This document shows positions 15,614-23,903 of a DNA stretch of 32,045 nt, one piece after another (positions within the stretch are counted from its first letter, which is position 1; each line of letters begins with the position of its first letter). The notes below the pieces were generated by a model. That model saw only the letters and a list, made by a program, of their open reading frames with translations. It made no database searches and was not told the origin of the DNA. Source of the stretch: Lentisphaerota bacterium (GTDB taxonomy: Bacteria > Verrucomicrobiota > Kiritimatiellia > RFP12 > UBA1067); the NCBI GenBank assembly GCA_015061665.1, contig SUWC01000037.1, positions 1-32,045 on the forward strand, in the 5' to 3' direction. The translations under genes and the position numbers were made by a program.

Positions 15614-17064
15614 GTCTTTCCAAAAGAGCGTTTTTTCCAGAACTTCGTCCATTCCGCGACAAAAAGCTCAAGCCGTTCGGACGACCCGAAGGCCGCCGCA
15701 GTCGCCTTGCGCATGTCGCGGTACTTCAAAAGCGCCTTTACATAGTCCGCCTTGAAGTCCTTGAACGGCTCGAACCTGATGCTTGGCGCGCCCTTCTCAA
15801 GGAAAAACGCCATCGACCAGGCAAGGCGGTACTTCAGCCTCCGCTCGCGGTCGGTCCCCGCGTAGAACGCATCGTAGTCCATCTGCATCAGAGCGGGAAT
15901 CATCTCCGCAAGCGCATCGAAATCAAGCTGCGCATCCTCGCCCAGTTCCCAGGAATCGGACTCCTCGTCCTCGAAATACTGCGCGTAGCCCTCGTTGAAC
16001 CACGGCGAGGAGGAAATCATGGACGCCGCATAAGAGAGGTACTGGTGGAAGGCCTCGTGCCGTATCGTCTTCAGCAGGTCCTTCGAGCCGCCTTCTGGCA
16101 GGTAGGCGACGAGTTCGCGCCGATTCGGGTTCCAGTGGGCGGCGGTCCACTTCATGTCGTCGCCAACGGCGTCAAGGTATTCGTCCCTGTCGCGGAATAT
16201 GCGCGCGACGCAGAGGACGTTCGAGCCGTCCAGCGGACTCGGCACGCATTCGGCGTACTTGGCGCGCATGACCTTGAGGTCGTTCGTAAGGACGCTGACA
16301 AACGATTCGCCGGACGGCAGGTCGTCCAGAACAACGAACTCGTCGGAGTCCGTCGCGTGCCACTGCACGTAGTTCGTCACGCTGTTCTTAGCATCTGCGC
16401 GAAGAAGCTCTCTCTCGCCCGGTGGCGGAGCAGCGCGCTTCACCTTGAGCTTCTTCTGCGCGACGAACTTCGACACATGACCAATCTCGGAGCGGAGCCC
16501 CTCGGCCTTCGCATCCTCCCAGCCCGCGAGGAACACGTCCTCGAACGTCGAACGCATGGCGACATGGTCGTCGCCGTCGATCAGCTCCCAAGTCGCGAGA
16601 TACCAGTCGTCGGACTTCTCGGGAAGGAACGCGCATACGACCGCCGCGTCGTTTGTGCCTTCATAGTAGAGCGTGTCCTTGATTCCGCGTATCTGCTGGC
16701 GCGGCTCCTCCGGCTCGGCGGACACCTCTACGGGGGAAAGAAGCCAGATGCACTGGTCGCGGAGCTGGAGGTCCTTCTTCCTGTCGATCGCGACCTCCTT
16801 CGGGACATAGTCCGACCGCATCACAGTCGTCTCCGTGAAAAGCGGAGGGACGACATCCAGCCGCGAGACCGTGAAGCATCGTCCGTCGTCATCCTCCCAA
16901 CGCCCAAGGACGGCGCGCGACGTCCACAGGTCCTGCACGTTGAAGCGGTCCTCCAGCCTCTGCGTCTCGCCGTCTGAAACAAGGTACGCCTCCGCGCGCG
17001 GCATTTCCAGCGGCAGCGGATTCGAGAAGAACGCCGAAAACACACTGGCGGCAAGAAGGGTCAT
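15604..17064 (-). CDS. Exported gluzincin-like metallopeptidase (DUF1570-like)
   Basis: The 486-residue protein starts with a short hydrophobic export signal (MTLLAASVFSAFFS). The C-terminal third contains HEAFH at 336-340 and, about 18 residues later, NEGYAQYFE (357-365). This is the HExxH...E arrangement of gluzincin zinc peptidases with the WF(N/T)EG motif seen in DUF1570-type proteins. The first 300 residues are not recognised. I infer a periplasmic peptidase of unknown target. The ATG overlaps the ymdB stop as ATGA, which rules out the longer open frame upstream. Confidence 0.7.
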   Translation of the reverse strand: MTLLAASVFSAFFSNPLPLEMPRAEAYLVSDGETQRLEDRFNVQDLWTSRAVLGRWEDDDGRCFTVSRLDVVPPLFTETTVMRSDYVPKEVAIDRKKDLQLRDQCIWLLSPVEVSAEPEEPRQQIRGIKDTLYYEGTNDAAVVCAFLPEKSDDWYLATWELIDGDDHVAMRSTFEDVFLAGWEDAKAEGLRSEIGHVSKFVAQKKLKVKRAAPPPGERELLRADAKNSVTNYVQWHATDSDEFVVLDDLPSGESFVSVLTNDLKVMRAKYAECVPSPLDGSNVLCVARIFRDRDEYLDAVGDDMKWTAAHWNPNRRELVAYLPEGGSKDLLKTIRHEAFHQYLSYAASMISSSPWFNEGYAQYFEDEESDSWELGEDAQLDFDALAEMIPALMQMDYDAFYAGTDRERRLKYRLAWSMAFFLEKGAPSIRFEPFKDFKADYVKALLKYRDMRKATAAAFGSSERLELFVAEWTKFWKKRSFGKTWT

Positions 17065-17846
17065 AACGGCTCCTGCACCCTGAAAGTCTCGATCGCCGTG
17101 GCGAGCCTTGTAGCGGGGTCGTAGGTTACGATCGCGCCTTCCAGGACGGAGGGTCCGCTCGCCACCTCGAAGCGGCCCGGGATGCCCGTTATGAACTTGC
17201 GCGTGACGGGCTTGAGGTCGCGCCCTATGGACGAGATGTAGGGGCCGGTCATGCCAAGGTCGGTCAGATAGGCGGAACCCTTCGGAAGAACCATCGCGTC
17301 GGACGTCTGGACGTGCGTATGCGTCCCGACGACAGCGGTGACGCGTCCGTCGAGGTAGAACCCCATCGTCTTCTTCTCGCTTGTCGCCTCGGCGTGGAAA
17401 TCGACGAAGACGGGAACATCCTTGGGAATCTCGGCGAGAATGCGGTCCATCGTGCGGAACGGACAGTCTATCGCGCCCTGCATGAAGATGCGCCCGAGTA
17501 TGTTGACGACGGCGAAGCGCATCGTCGGAAGCGTGACCATGCACCAGCCTCTTCCCGGCGAGCCTTCAGGGAAATTGGCGGGGCGCACGACCTGTGGGAG
17601 CGCGTCCGCCAGCGGGACGAACTCCTTCTGTCCCCACGTATGGTCGCCGAGCGTTATTGCGTCCGCTCCCGCTGCAAGGATATCCTTGGCGAGCGCCACG
17701 GTTATGCCGGAGCCAGCAGCCGCGTTCTCCGCATTGACGACCACGGCGGAAATGTCGTGCGCCTTCCTGATCTTGGGAAGTTCGCGCACGAGGATCGCCC
17801 GCCCCGGAGAGCCGACGACATCCCCAATCATCAAAATTCTAGCCAT
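17061..17846 (-). CDS. ymdB: YmdB-family metallophosphoesterase (2',3'-cyclic-nucleotide phosphodiesterase type)
   Basis: The 261-residue cytosolic enzyme begins MARILMIGDVVGSPGR and continues with VVVNAENAAAGSGI, ITLGDHTWGQKEF, VDFHAEATSEK and VGTHTHVQTSDA. These are the metal-binding motifs of the YmdB (TIGR00282) calcineurin-like family. In Bacillus the homologue hydrolyses cyclic nucleotides and affects biofilm and RNA decay. It lies 31 bases after the Sel1 gene, with AAAGGAG rather far (about 12 bases) before the ATG. This is the metallophosphoesterase called YmdB, not the unrelated E. coli macrodomain YmdB. Confidence 0.92.
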   Translation of the reverse strand: MARILMIGDVVGSPGRAILVRELPKIRKAHDISAVVVNAENAAAGSGITVALAKDILAAGADAITLGDHTWGQKEFVPLADALPQVVRPANFPEGSPGRGWCMVTLPTMRFAVVNILGRIFMQGAIDCPFRTMDRILAEIPKDVPVFVDFHAEATSEKKTMGFYLDGRVTAVVGTHTHVQTSDAMVLPKGSAYLTDLGMTGPYISSIGRDLKPVTRKFITGIPGRFEVASGPSVLEGAIVTYDPATRLATAIETFRVQEPL

Positions 17847-17877
17847 TTGCGGAAGCGCTCCTTTCCAGTTCTTCGCG

Positions 17878-18984
17878 TCACCTCAGCGAGTGGCCGTTCT
17901 GCGACAGCCAGACCGCGGCGTTGCGGTCGCCTTTCGCCGCGCGTGCGCGCATCTTCCACACAGTGCCCTCGCCGAAGCTCTTCTCAAGACCGCCGGCGCC
18001 TGCCTCGTAGCAGACGGCGAGGTTCTCCATCGCGGGCGGAAAGCCGCGCGCAGCGGAGCGCCGATACCACGCGACGGCGGCAACTGCGTCCTTCTCGGCG
18101 CCCGTTCCGTTGAAGAGGCACATGCCGTAGGCGTTCATCGCCTCGGCGTTGCCCTGCTGCGCAGCGCTCTTGAAGAGCTCTACCGCGCGCTTCTCGTCCT
18201 TCGCGACGCCTTCGCCGCGCTGGAGAGCAAGACCGTAGTTGAGCTCGCCGTATGCGTTGCCCATCTCCGCGCTTCTGGCGAACTGGCGGGTCGCGAGGAA
18301 ATCGTCCTTCTCGACGACGATTCCGTCGCGGTAGAATCCGCCGATGTTGTTGATCGCCTCGGGATGGTCCAGCTTTGCGGCAGCCTTGAAGTACTCAAGC
18401 GCCTTCTCCTGGTCGACTGCGCAGCCATATCCGTTGAGGAAGCACATCCCGAGGTTGTAGAGTCCGTTGGAGTCCTTCTGCGCCGCAGCCTTCTCGAAGC
18501 ACTCGCGCGCCTTCTCCATGATCTTGAACACGCCGTTCGTGTCTATGCCGGGGCGCAAAAGCGTTTCACGCAGCTGAAGCGTCCCCCATGCGTTGAGCGC
18601 CTGCACGTTCTCGCCTTCGACCGCCCTGCGCAGGAGCTTGCGGTCGTTCGACTCGAGGGAGAGGAGATACCATGCAAGCGAGTTGCCCCTCTTCTCCGCC
18701 AGCGCCCTGATCTTGTCGCGCGAAGCGGAGAAGTACTCCTCGCGCTTCTCCTCCGAAATGCGCGCGGCGGGCGGGGCCATGTGGTCGCGGGAAATCGTCG
18801 CGATGATGAACTGCTGGAGCGGATGCCCCTTCTCGGCTTCAGCTGCGACTTCGGCCGCAGCGGCCTCGTATGTCCTGACCGAACCCGCTGCGCGCGAGTT
18901 CAGAAGCTGGCGAATGGACTCCGCGCCCCCTGCGAAGGCGCACTGCGCGGCGAGCGCGAGTGAAAGCATGATTGCAAAGCGCAT
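17878..18984 (-). CDS. Exported Sel1-repeat protein
   Basis: The 368-residue product has a signal peptide (MRFAIMLSLALAAQCAFAGG) and about six Sel1-like repeats, for example SNGLYNLGMCFLNGYGCAVD, EAMNAYGMCLFNGTGAEKDA and PAMENLAVCYEAGAG. Sel1 repeats form helical scaffolds that bind other proteins, often peptidases or signalling proteins in the envelope. The ATG is two bases after the stop of the methyltransferase gene. The longer open frame upstream runs through that gene and is rejected. No partner is identified, though the exported metallopeptidase downstream is a candidate. Confidence 0.87.
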   Translation of the reverse strand: MRFAIMLSLALAAQCAFAGGAESIRQLLNSRAAGSVRTYEAAAAEVAAEAEKGHPLQQFIIATISRDHMAPPAARISEEKREEYFSASRDKIRALAEKRGNSLAWYLLSLESNDRKLLRRAVEGENVQALNAWGTLQLRETLLRPGIDTNGVFKIMEKARECFEKAAAQKDSNGLYNLGMCFLNGYGCAVDQEKALEYFKAAAKLDHPEAINNIGGFYRDGIVVEKDDFLATRQFARSAEMGNAYGELNYGLALQRGEGVAKDEKRAVELFKSAAQQGNAEAMNAYGMCLFNGTGAEKDAVAAVAWYRRSAARGFPPAMENLAVCYEAGAGGLEKSFGEGTVWKMRARAAKGDRNAAVWLSQNGHSLR

Positions 18985-18986
18985 TT

Positions 18987-19478
18987 TCACGATCTGCTCC
19001 TGAAAGGTGTGAACGGAAGCGAACCCCCGCGGATGAAGCCCTTGTGCTCGCGCCAGGCCTTTTTGCGCGCGCAGACGGTTATAGTGCGTCCGCACAGCCC
19101 GAAACACCACCATTTCGGACGCTTGAGCGCGATGATGTCGAATCCCTCGCGGACCATCTTGTAGATTTCCGCAGGCGTGTAGCCGTGCTGCTTGCCGGTC
19201 TTCTCGCTTACGGTGAAGAAAAGGCAGCCTTCGGGGCGCAGCACCCGGTTCGCCTCGCGCGCAAGCACCTGCGACACGACCTCGCCGTTCGCGACCACCA
19301 CGTCGAACTGTGCATCGTCGTACGGGAGCTCGTCGGCTTTGTCAACGGTCATCCAAACCCCGCCGCGGACGCGACGGAACTGCTCGGAGACCTCCGGATC
19401 CATAAATCCGACGTCAAGCCCCGATCTTATCTTGGGAAACCGAAGCGCCATCTCCCGTATGATGCTGTCGACCTTCAT
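18987..19478 (-). CDS. Small SAM-dependent methyltransferase-like protein
   Basis: The 163-residue protein matches the second half of class I methyltransferases: DELPYDDAQFDVVVANGEVV (motif II/III region) and REANRVLRPEGCLFFTVSEK (motif IV/V) are characteristic of Methyltransf_11. The N-terminal glycine-rich SAM loop is poorly preserved (LDVGFMDPEVSEQF), so either the fold is shortened or activity is lost. It starts with ATGA overlapping the hisS stop and is followed after two bases by the Sel1 gene. The substrate is unknown. Confidence 0.75.
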   Translation of the reverse strand: MKVDSIIREMALRFPKIRSGLDVGFMDPEVSEQFRRVRGGVWMTVDKADELPYDDAQFDVVVANGEVVSQVLAREANRVLRPEGCLFFTVSEKTGKQHGYTPAEIYKMVREGFDIIALKRPKWWCFGLCGRTITVCARKKAWREHKGFIRGGSLPFTPFRSRS

Positions 19479-20704
19479 AACGGCAGTTCCGTCTCCTGTC
19501 GTGTCGCCAGGTCCTTCATCCGCGCGACTCCGGCGGACACGTCGTCCGGCCCGATGAAGACGGCCTTGAGCGCTCCGCTCTCGCCGGCCTTCGAGAAGAA
19601 CTTCTTGGGCTTCTGGCTCCGGAGCGAAAGGTTCACGCACTCGCCCTCGCGCCTGAGCCGCGAGGCCAGCCTAAGCGCGGCATCGCGCTCGGAATCCGTC
19701 ATGAAGCCGACCGCGATTCCGCCGGTCCTGCTGACGGAGTCCTCTCCGAGGCGCGACTTCAGCAGCTCAGTGACGACGACATCGCCGAAGCCAAGCCCGA
19801 CGGCAGGCGTCGGCTCGCCGCCAATCGTCGTGAGGAGGTTGTCGTAGCGTCCGCCGCCGAATATCGCGCGGAACTCGCCCTTGGCGTCGAAGCACTCGAA
19901 GACGATCCCCGTGTAGTAGCTGAGGCCGCGAATGACGCCTATGTCGAACACGAGCGCGTCCGCGAAGCCTGCGACCTCCGCCAGGCGGAAGAGCTCGACG
20001 AGCTCGGGCGAGCCTTCGTACGACTTCGTCTCCATTATGCGGAACGTCGCCTCGACCTCGGGCTCGGTCAGCCCGCCGTCGCGCAGCATCGCCGCGATCT
20101 CGGAGTCGGGCATCTTGCCGCGCTTGTCGAGCGCGAGGAAGACCTGCGCGTGCTTCTCGGGGGCTATGCCGCTGTCGGCGAGGAGCTGCGAGAGGAAGCG
20201 TCGGCTCGAGACGCGGACCTTGAAGTCGTCAGTCGTAAGCCCCATCCGGCGAAGCGCGTCAACGGCAGTGCCGATCACCTCGACTTCCGCAAGGACGGAA
20301 TCCTCGCCGATTATGTCGAGATTCCACTGGTAGTGCTCGCGCTTGCGACCCTTCGTCATGCGCTCGTAGCGGAAGCACTGCGCGATGGCCGTCCACTTGA
20401 TGGGGAACGACAGCTCCTTCTGCCGCGCCGCGACCATGCGCGCGAGCGTGGGCGTCATCTCGGCGCGAAGCGCGATGTGGCGCTCGGACTTGTCGAAGAA
20501 GTGGTATATCTGGTCCCCGACCTCTTCGCCCGCCTTGCGCGCGAGGAGGTCGTAGCTTTCGACTATGCAGCTGTCGTAGGGCTCAAAGCCCGCCGCCTCG
20601 CCCGCTGCGCGGAACGCATCAAACACCTTGTTGCGCCAGGCCATGTCTGCGGGATAGAAGTCCCTCATGCCGCGCGGCGCCTCGAAACTGATTTTTTCTG
20701 CCAT
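19475..20704 (-). CDS. hisS: Histidyl-tRNA synthetase
   Basis: This class II synthetase charges tRNA-His. Of 409 residues, the catalytic core has the N-terminal PRGMRDFYP, motif 1 around the dimer helix, motif 2 FRYERMTKGRKREHYQWNLD and the histidine-specific loop GLSYYTGIVFE. A GGGRYDNLL segment follows. The last core motif reads VGLGFGDVV, where the arginine of the usual GLERL form is absent. That variant occurs in some HisRS lineages, as far as I recall. A short C-terminal anticodon-binding domain ends the protein. It has AAAAGGAG and its own -10, and leads the operon down to ung. Confidence 0.95.
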   Translation of the reverse strand: MAEKISFEAPRGMRDFYPADMAWRNKVFDAFRAAGEAAGFEPYDSCIVESYDLLARKAGEEVGDQIYHFFDKSERHIALRAEMTPTLARMVAARQKELSFPIKWTAIAQCFRYERMTKGRKREHYQWNLDIIGEDSVLAEVEVIGTAVDALRRMGLTTDDFKVRVSSRRFLSQLLADSGIAPEKHAQVFLALDKRGKMPDSEIAAMLRDGGLTEPEVEATFRIMETKSYEGSPELVELFRLAEVAGFADALVFDIGVIRGLSYYTGIVFECFDAKGEFRAIFGGGRYDNLLTTIGGEPTPAVGLGFGDVVVTELLKSRLGEDSVSRTGGIAVGFMTDSERDAALRLASRLRREGECVNLSLRSQKPKKFFSKAGESGALKAVFIGPDDVSAGVARMKDLATRQETELPL

Positions 20705-20729
20705 TGAAAGTCTATGCTCCTTTTCTAAG

Positions 20730-20735
20730 ATTATA
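20730..20735 (-). promoter_or_regulatory. -10 element of the hisS promoter
   Basis: TATAAT in GGTATAATC lies in the 43-base gap between the carboxypeptidase stop and hisS, 25 bases before the ATG. No convincing -35 is visible. Confidence 0.45.
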
Positions 20736-20747
20736 CCAAAAGCGCCC

Positions 20748-21632
20748 TCACCACGCTATCGCGTCGAGCGCGTCGTCCATTAGACGGCCCGCGGCAACCT
20801 CGCGCTCGTTGCGCGTCTGCGATCCGACGACGACTACGATCGCCCGCTTACCGTTCCTGGTCCCGGTGAGGACTATCGAGCTTCCGCCCGCGTCGATGTA
20901 GCCGGTCTTGAGTCCGTCCACGCCTTCCATCTTGACGCCGCGCTTCCACAGGAAGTTGTTGTGGTTCTGCATCGGCACCTGGACCCCGCACCTCCCTGGC
21001 ACGGTGGCGGACGCAAGGCGCGTGAACTGTATGATCTCGGGCTGCTCGCGGATAAGGGCGGCCGCAAGCAGCGAGAGGTCTCGCGCCGTCGACCTGTCGA
21101 ACCCGCGCTTCGAGCCCTTAGGCGGGGGTAGCCCGTTGGGCGACGCAAAGACGGTGCGCGTCATGCCGAGCTTCTTCGCCTCGGCGTTCATCATCGCGAC
21201 GAACCCCTCGACGGACCCGCCGATGCGCTCGGCGATGTCTATCGCGACATCGTTCGCGCTCTTCAGCATGAGCGCCTTCATCGCGTCTGCAACCGAAACC
21301 GTCTCGCCTGGCGCAAGGTCGAGCTTGGAAGGCTCGACGGACGCGGCGAGCCGCGACTGCGCTATGCGCTCCGTCGGCTTGACGCGGCCTTCTCGGACCG
21401 CCTTTAGAAGCAGACGGGCCGTCATGAGCTTCGTGCACGACGCCGGATAGCACTCGCGGTCGGCGGAATCGGCGAAAAGCACCCGCCCGCTGGATGCGTC
21501 CACCGAAATCGCGCCGACGTAGGGCGACTTGCGGTGGGACTGCTGGACAACGTGTGCCTTCGCGCCTGCGGCCCTCGGCTGCACAGGGGCGGCGGCAAAG
21601 AGAGCCGCCACCGCTAGCATTTGAAGGATCAT
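20748..21632 (-). CDS. dacA: D-alanyl-D-alanine carboxypeptidase (S11 penicillin-binding protein)
   Basis: This periplasmic enzyme trims the terminal D-Ala of peptidoglycan stem peptides. The 294 residues begin with a signal peptide (MILQMLAVAALFAAAP). The three active-site motifs are complete: S65-C-T-K68, S125-A-N127 and K242-T-G244. The protein ends soon after the catalytic domain, so the membrane-binding C-terminal domain of E. coli PBP5 is missing. It overlaps the previous stop by one base (TAATG). The longer open frame upstream is a shadow of that gene. Confidence 0.93.
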   Translation of the reverse strand: MILQMLAVAALFAAAPVQPRAAGAKAHVVQQSHRKSPYVGAISVDASSGRVLFADSADRECYPASCTKLMTARLLLKAVREGRVKPTERIAQSRLAASVEPSKLDLAPGETVSVADAMKALMLKSANDVAIDIAERIGGSVEGFVAMMNAEAKKLGMTRTVFASPNGLPPPKGSKRGFDRSTARDLSLLAAALIREQPEIIQFTRLASATVPGRCGVQVPMQNHNNFLWKRGVKMEGVDGLKTGYIDAGGSSIVLTGTRNGKRAIVVVVGSQTRNEREVAAGRLMDDALDAIAW

Positions 21633-22459
21633 TACTTGACCATGTGGCGCGTAACCTTGACGAGGGCCTTCCAGAGGGCGGCCTGGTCTTCGGCGGACTT
21701 CAGGGTCGCGAGCGCGTCGTTCTTTGAAAGCGCCTGCATAAGCCCGCTCATGAGACGGAGGTAGAACGCAGAGACCGCGACGGGAATCGCGGAGAGAATA
21801 ACGACGTTCACGGGCTTTCCGTCCCAGTCTATCGGCTCGTCCGATATGCCGACAGCGAGCGTGAGCGCTCCGCCCTCGACTCCGCGAACGTGCGGGAAGG
21901 CGAGCTCGTTGCCCATGGCAGTGGACAGGACCCCTTCGCGGTCGAGCGCCGCCGTGACAAGCGCGTCGGCGTTCGCTATGAACTTGTTCTTCTCCATCGT
22001 CCTCGCGAGCTGCGTGATTGCGTCGGCGGGCGTCTTGGCGTTCATGTGGGGAATCATGAGCTCCTCCGCGCTGAAACGCGAAATGCCGCTCTTTTCGTCG
22101 TCGCGGTCCGGCTTCTCGGCGACGTTGCGCGCCTCGTCCGCATCGCCCAGGAAGAGGATGCGTCCGCAGCTGGAGCACGTCACGAGGTGCTGCCCGAGCC
22201 TCACTTGCTGCGCCTGGGCGATCGGCACCTGCATGCCGCAGACCGAGCAGCATCCGTTGGACATCGCGGCAAGCGTGATGTGGCTTTTCTTGTACAGCCT
22301 GTCGTATAGGCCCGCGGCCTGGGGCAGCAGCTTGTCCTGCAGCTCGAATATCGAGTCATTGAGCTGATCCAGATGGCTTCCGTCGCCGGTCTGGAAATGT
22401 TCGTCTCTCGTCAACACCAGCTCCTGTAGCTGGCGTAGTATGTTTATCTGGCTTTTCAT
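21632..22459 (-). CDS. Zinc-ribbon / PTS EIIA (PtsN-like) fusion protein
   Basis: The 275-residue cytosolic protein joins three parts. The first is an N-terminal helical, probably coiled-coil segment (1-62). The second is a zinc ribbon with C71-x2-C74 and C95-x2-C98 (64-103), similar to the C4 ribbon proteins with coiled coils. The third is a C-terminal fructose/nitrogen-type EIIA domain (about 130-275), where AFPHVR (188-192) holds the phosphorylatable His190. EIIA-Ntr domains report phosphotransferase state rather than carry sugar. The ribbon may direct it to nucleic acid or a protein partner. It overlaps the DtxR-type regulator by ATGA and the carboxypeptidase by one base. Confidence 0.82.
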   Translation of the reverse strand: MKSQINILRQLQELVLTRDEHFQTGDGSHLDQLNDSIFELQDKLLPQAAGLYDRLYKKSHITLAAMSNGCCSVCGMQVPIAQAQQVRLGQHLVTCSSCGRILFLGDADEARNVAEKPDRDDEKSGISRFSAEELMIPHMNAKTPADAITQLARTMEKNKFIANADALVTAALDREGVLSTAMGNELAFPHVRGVEGGALTLAVGISDEPIDWDGKPVNVVILSAIPVAVSAFYLRLMSGLMQALSKNDALATLKSAEDQAALWKALVKVTRHMVK

Positions 22460-22818
22460 TTTTCTGTTTCCGTGTAATATCGTATTCGATCCAGGGTCTC
22501 GGCCGAGAGAATGTGCTCCATAAGGCACGCATCCCTGTCCGCTATCCTGCGGCTGACGCCCAGCTTCACCAGGAACTTCCTGAGAAGCGTGTGCCTGTTG
22601 AGCACCATCCCTGCCACGCGCCTGCCCTTCTGGGTGAGCAGGACGGGGCCGTACGGCTCCTGCGTGACGAGCTCGAGCTTCTTGAGCTCGTGGACCGCCT
22701 TCACTACAGACGGCATCTTGACGTCCAGCGTCTTGGCGATGTCCCTAACGCAGGCAAGCCTGTCTTCCTTAGAGATTACGTAGATCGCCTCGAGGTAGTC
22801 TTCAAGACTCTGTGTCAT
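22456..22818 (-). CDS. DtxR/MntR-family metal-dependent transcriptional repressor
   Basis: This 120-residue protein has a winged helix-turn-helix (about 1-62, with CVRDIAKTLDVKMPSVVKAV) and a short metal-binding dimerisation domain. Aligning by eye to MntR, the primary metal site residues are D7, E10, H76, C98, E101 and H102. D7/E10 are MntR-like, while C98 replaces the MntR glutamate, as in DtxR/IdeR. Metal preference (Mn or Fe) is therefore unclear. There is no SH3 domain, as in MntR. The ATG at 22818 fits the family start MTQSLEDYLEAIY. A metal permease that it might control is about 13 kb away, and no operator was identified. Confidence 0.9.
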   Translation of the reverse strand: MTQSLEDYLEAIYVISKEDRLACVRDIAKTLDVKMPSVVKAVHELKKLELVTQEPYGPVLLTQKGRRVAGMVLNRHTLLRKFLVKLGVSRRIADRDACLMEHILSAETLDRIRYYTETEK

Positions 22819-22832
22819 CTGGGTTCTCCGCG

Positions 22833-23903
22833 TCACGAGCCGAACGGACTCGTCTTCTTCATGAGCTGCGCGAACTTGACGGTCTCGATCGCGTCCTCGA
22901 TGGTGAACGGGAACGGCGCAGCGGTCCTGATCGTGTCGTAGACGTGTCGCCAAAAAGCAGTCTGCCCGCTCTCCATCCCGCGCGCAAGCGACACCGGGAT
23001 CTTTACCACGGGGAAGTCTTCGTGCATGTCGTCAAGCTCCGGGGTGCGGACGCTCGACCTGCGGCGAGGGAACTTGAAGTCAGGGTCGATGACGGTGAGC
23101 AGGCCCTCGCTCTTGCCGGGCTGGACCGTGAAGACGCCGCGTTCGCCGCGGATCTTGAAGGACGGGCCCCTGGTGTCGGGCAGCGAGCCGCCGTTGTACT
23201 CCACGTCGGCGGAGATGACGCCGCGCGTCCTCAGGACGATCCTCGCATAGTCCTCGGCATCGCCGAGCGACGCGACGCGCTTTAGCTCGCTCCACATCTG
23301 GATGGGCGGCAGCGGAAGTATCTTCAGCGCCCGAAGCATGAGGTCGGGCATCGCGTAGTAAGCCGCTCCGCCGCCAAGCCGCTTCACGGTCAGCCAGTCG
23401 TCTCGGCGGATAAAGTCCTCCTGAAGTATGCTGACCTGGTGTATCTCGCCGAGGCGCGGATCGCCCATAACCTGCTTGGCGAGCAGGTAGTCTGGAGCGA
23501 ACATGCCGCGGTTGAAGCAGATCAGCCTGTTCTTCGCCTTCATCGCCGCGCCGCGGAGGATCGCCGCGTCGTCGATGTTGAGCGCCAACGGCGACTCGAC
23601 GAGCGTCCAGAAGCCGCGCTCGAGGCTCTTAAGGGCGTGCGCCACGTGATCCTGCGAGCACGTCGCGATGTCGACGACGTCTATGTCGTGCTCGTCAAGC
23701 ATGTCGCCGTACTGCCTGTACATGCGGCATTCGGGGAAGTCCCGCGCTATGATGTCGCGACGGTCCTTCATCAAATCGCATGCCGCCACTACCTTGAACA
23801 GCGCAGGGTGCGCCTTGAAGATGGGGTAGTGGTCGGTGAACATCGCGCGGCCAAGCCCCATAAGCGCGATTCTAAGTGGAGGACGCTGGTATTCCTTGCT
23901 CAT
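22833..23903 (-). CDS. Gfo/Idh/MocA-family oxidoreductase-like protein lacking the catalytic lysine
   Basis: The 356-residue protein has the N-terminal Rossmann fold (RIALMGLGRAMFTDHYP, 11-27) and the C-terminal alpha/beta domain with the inserted sheet typical of NAD(P)-dependent sugar dehydrogenases. The conserved EKP motif, whose Lys serves in catalysis and cofactor binding, reads E103-S104-P105. Enzyme activity may thus be altered or absent. The gene overlaps nrdR by ATGA and ends 14 bases before the metal regulator. The substrate cannot be inferred. Confidence 0.88.
   Translation of the reverse strand: MSKEYQRPPLRIALMGLGRAMFTDHYPIFKAHPALFKVVAACDLMKDRRDIIARDFPECRMYRQYGDMLDEHDIDVVDIATCSQDHVAHALKSLERGFWTLVESPLALNIDDAAILRGAAMKAKNRLICFNRGMFAPDYLLAKQVMGDPRLGEIHQVSILQEDFIRRDDWLTVKRLGGGAAYYAMPDLMLRALKILPLPPIQMWSELKRVASLGDAEDYARIVLRTRGVISADVEYNGGSLPDTRGPSFKIRGERGVFTVQPGKSEGLLTVIDPDFKFPRRRSSVRTPELDDMHEDFPVVKIPVSLARGMESGQTAFWRHVYDTIRTAAPFPFTIEDAIETVKFAQLMKKTSPFGS

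Noticed and set aside
19479-19640. Longer start for the methyltransferase-like protein
   Set aside because: The added residues are a frame-shifted shadow of the hisS 3' end, and the ATGA overlap at 19475-19478 is the natural start.
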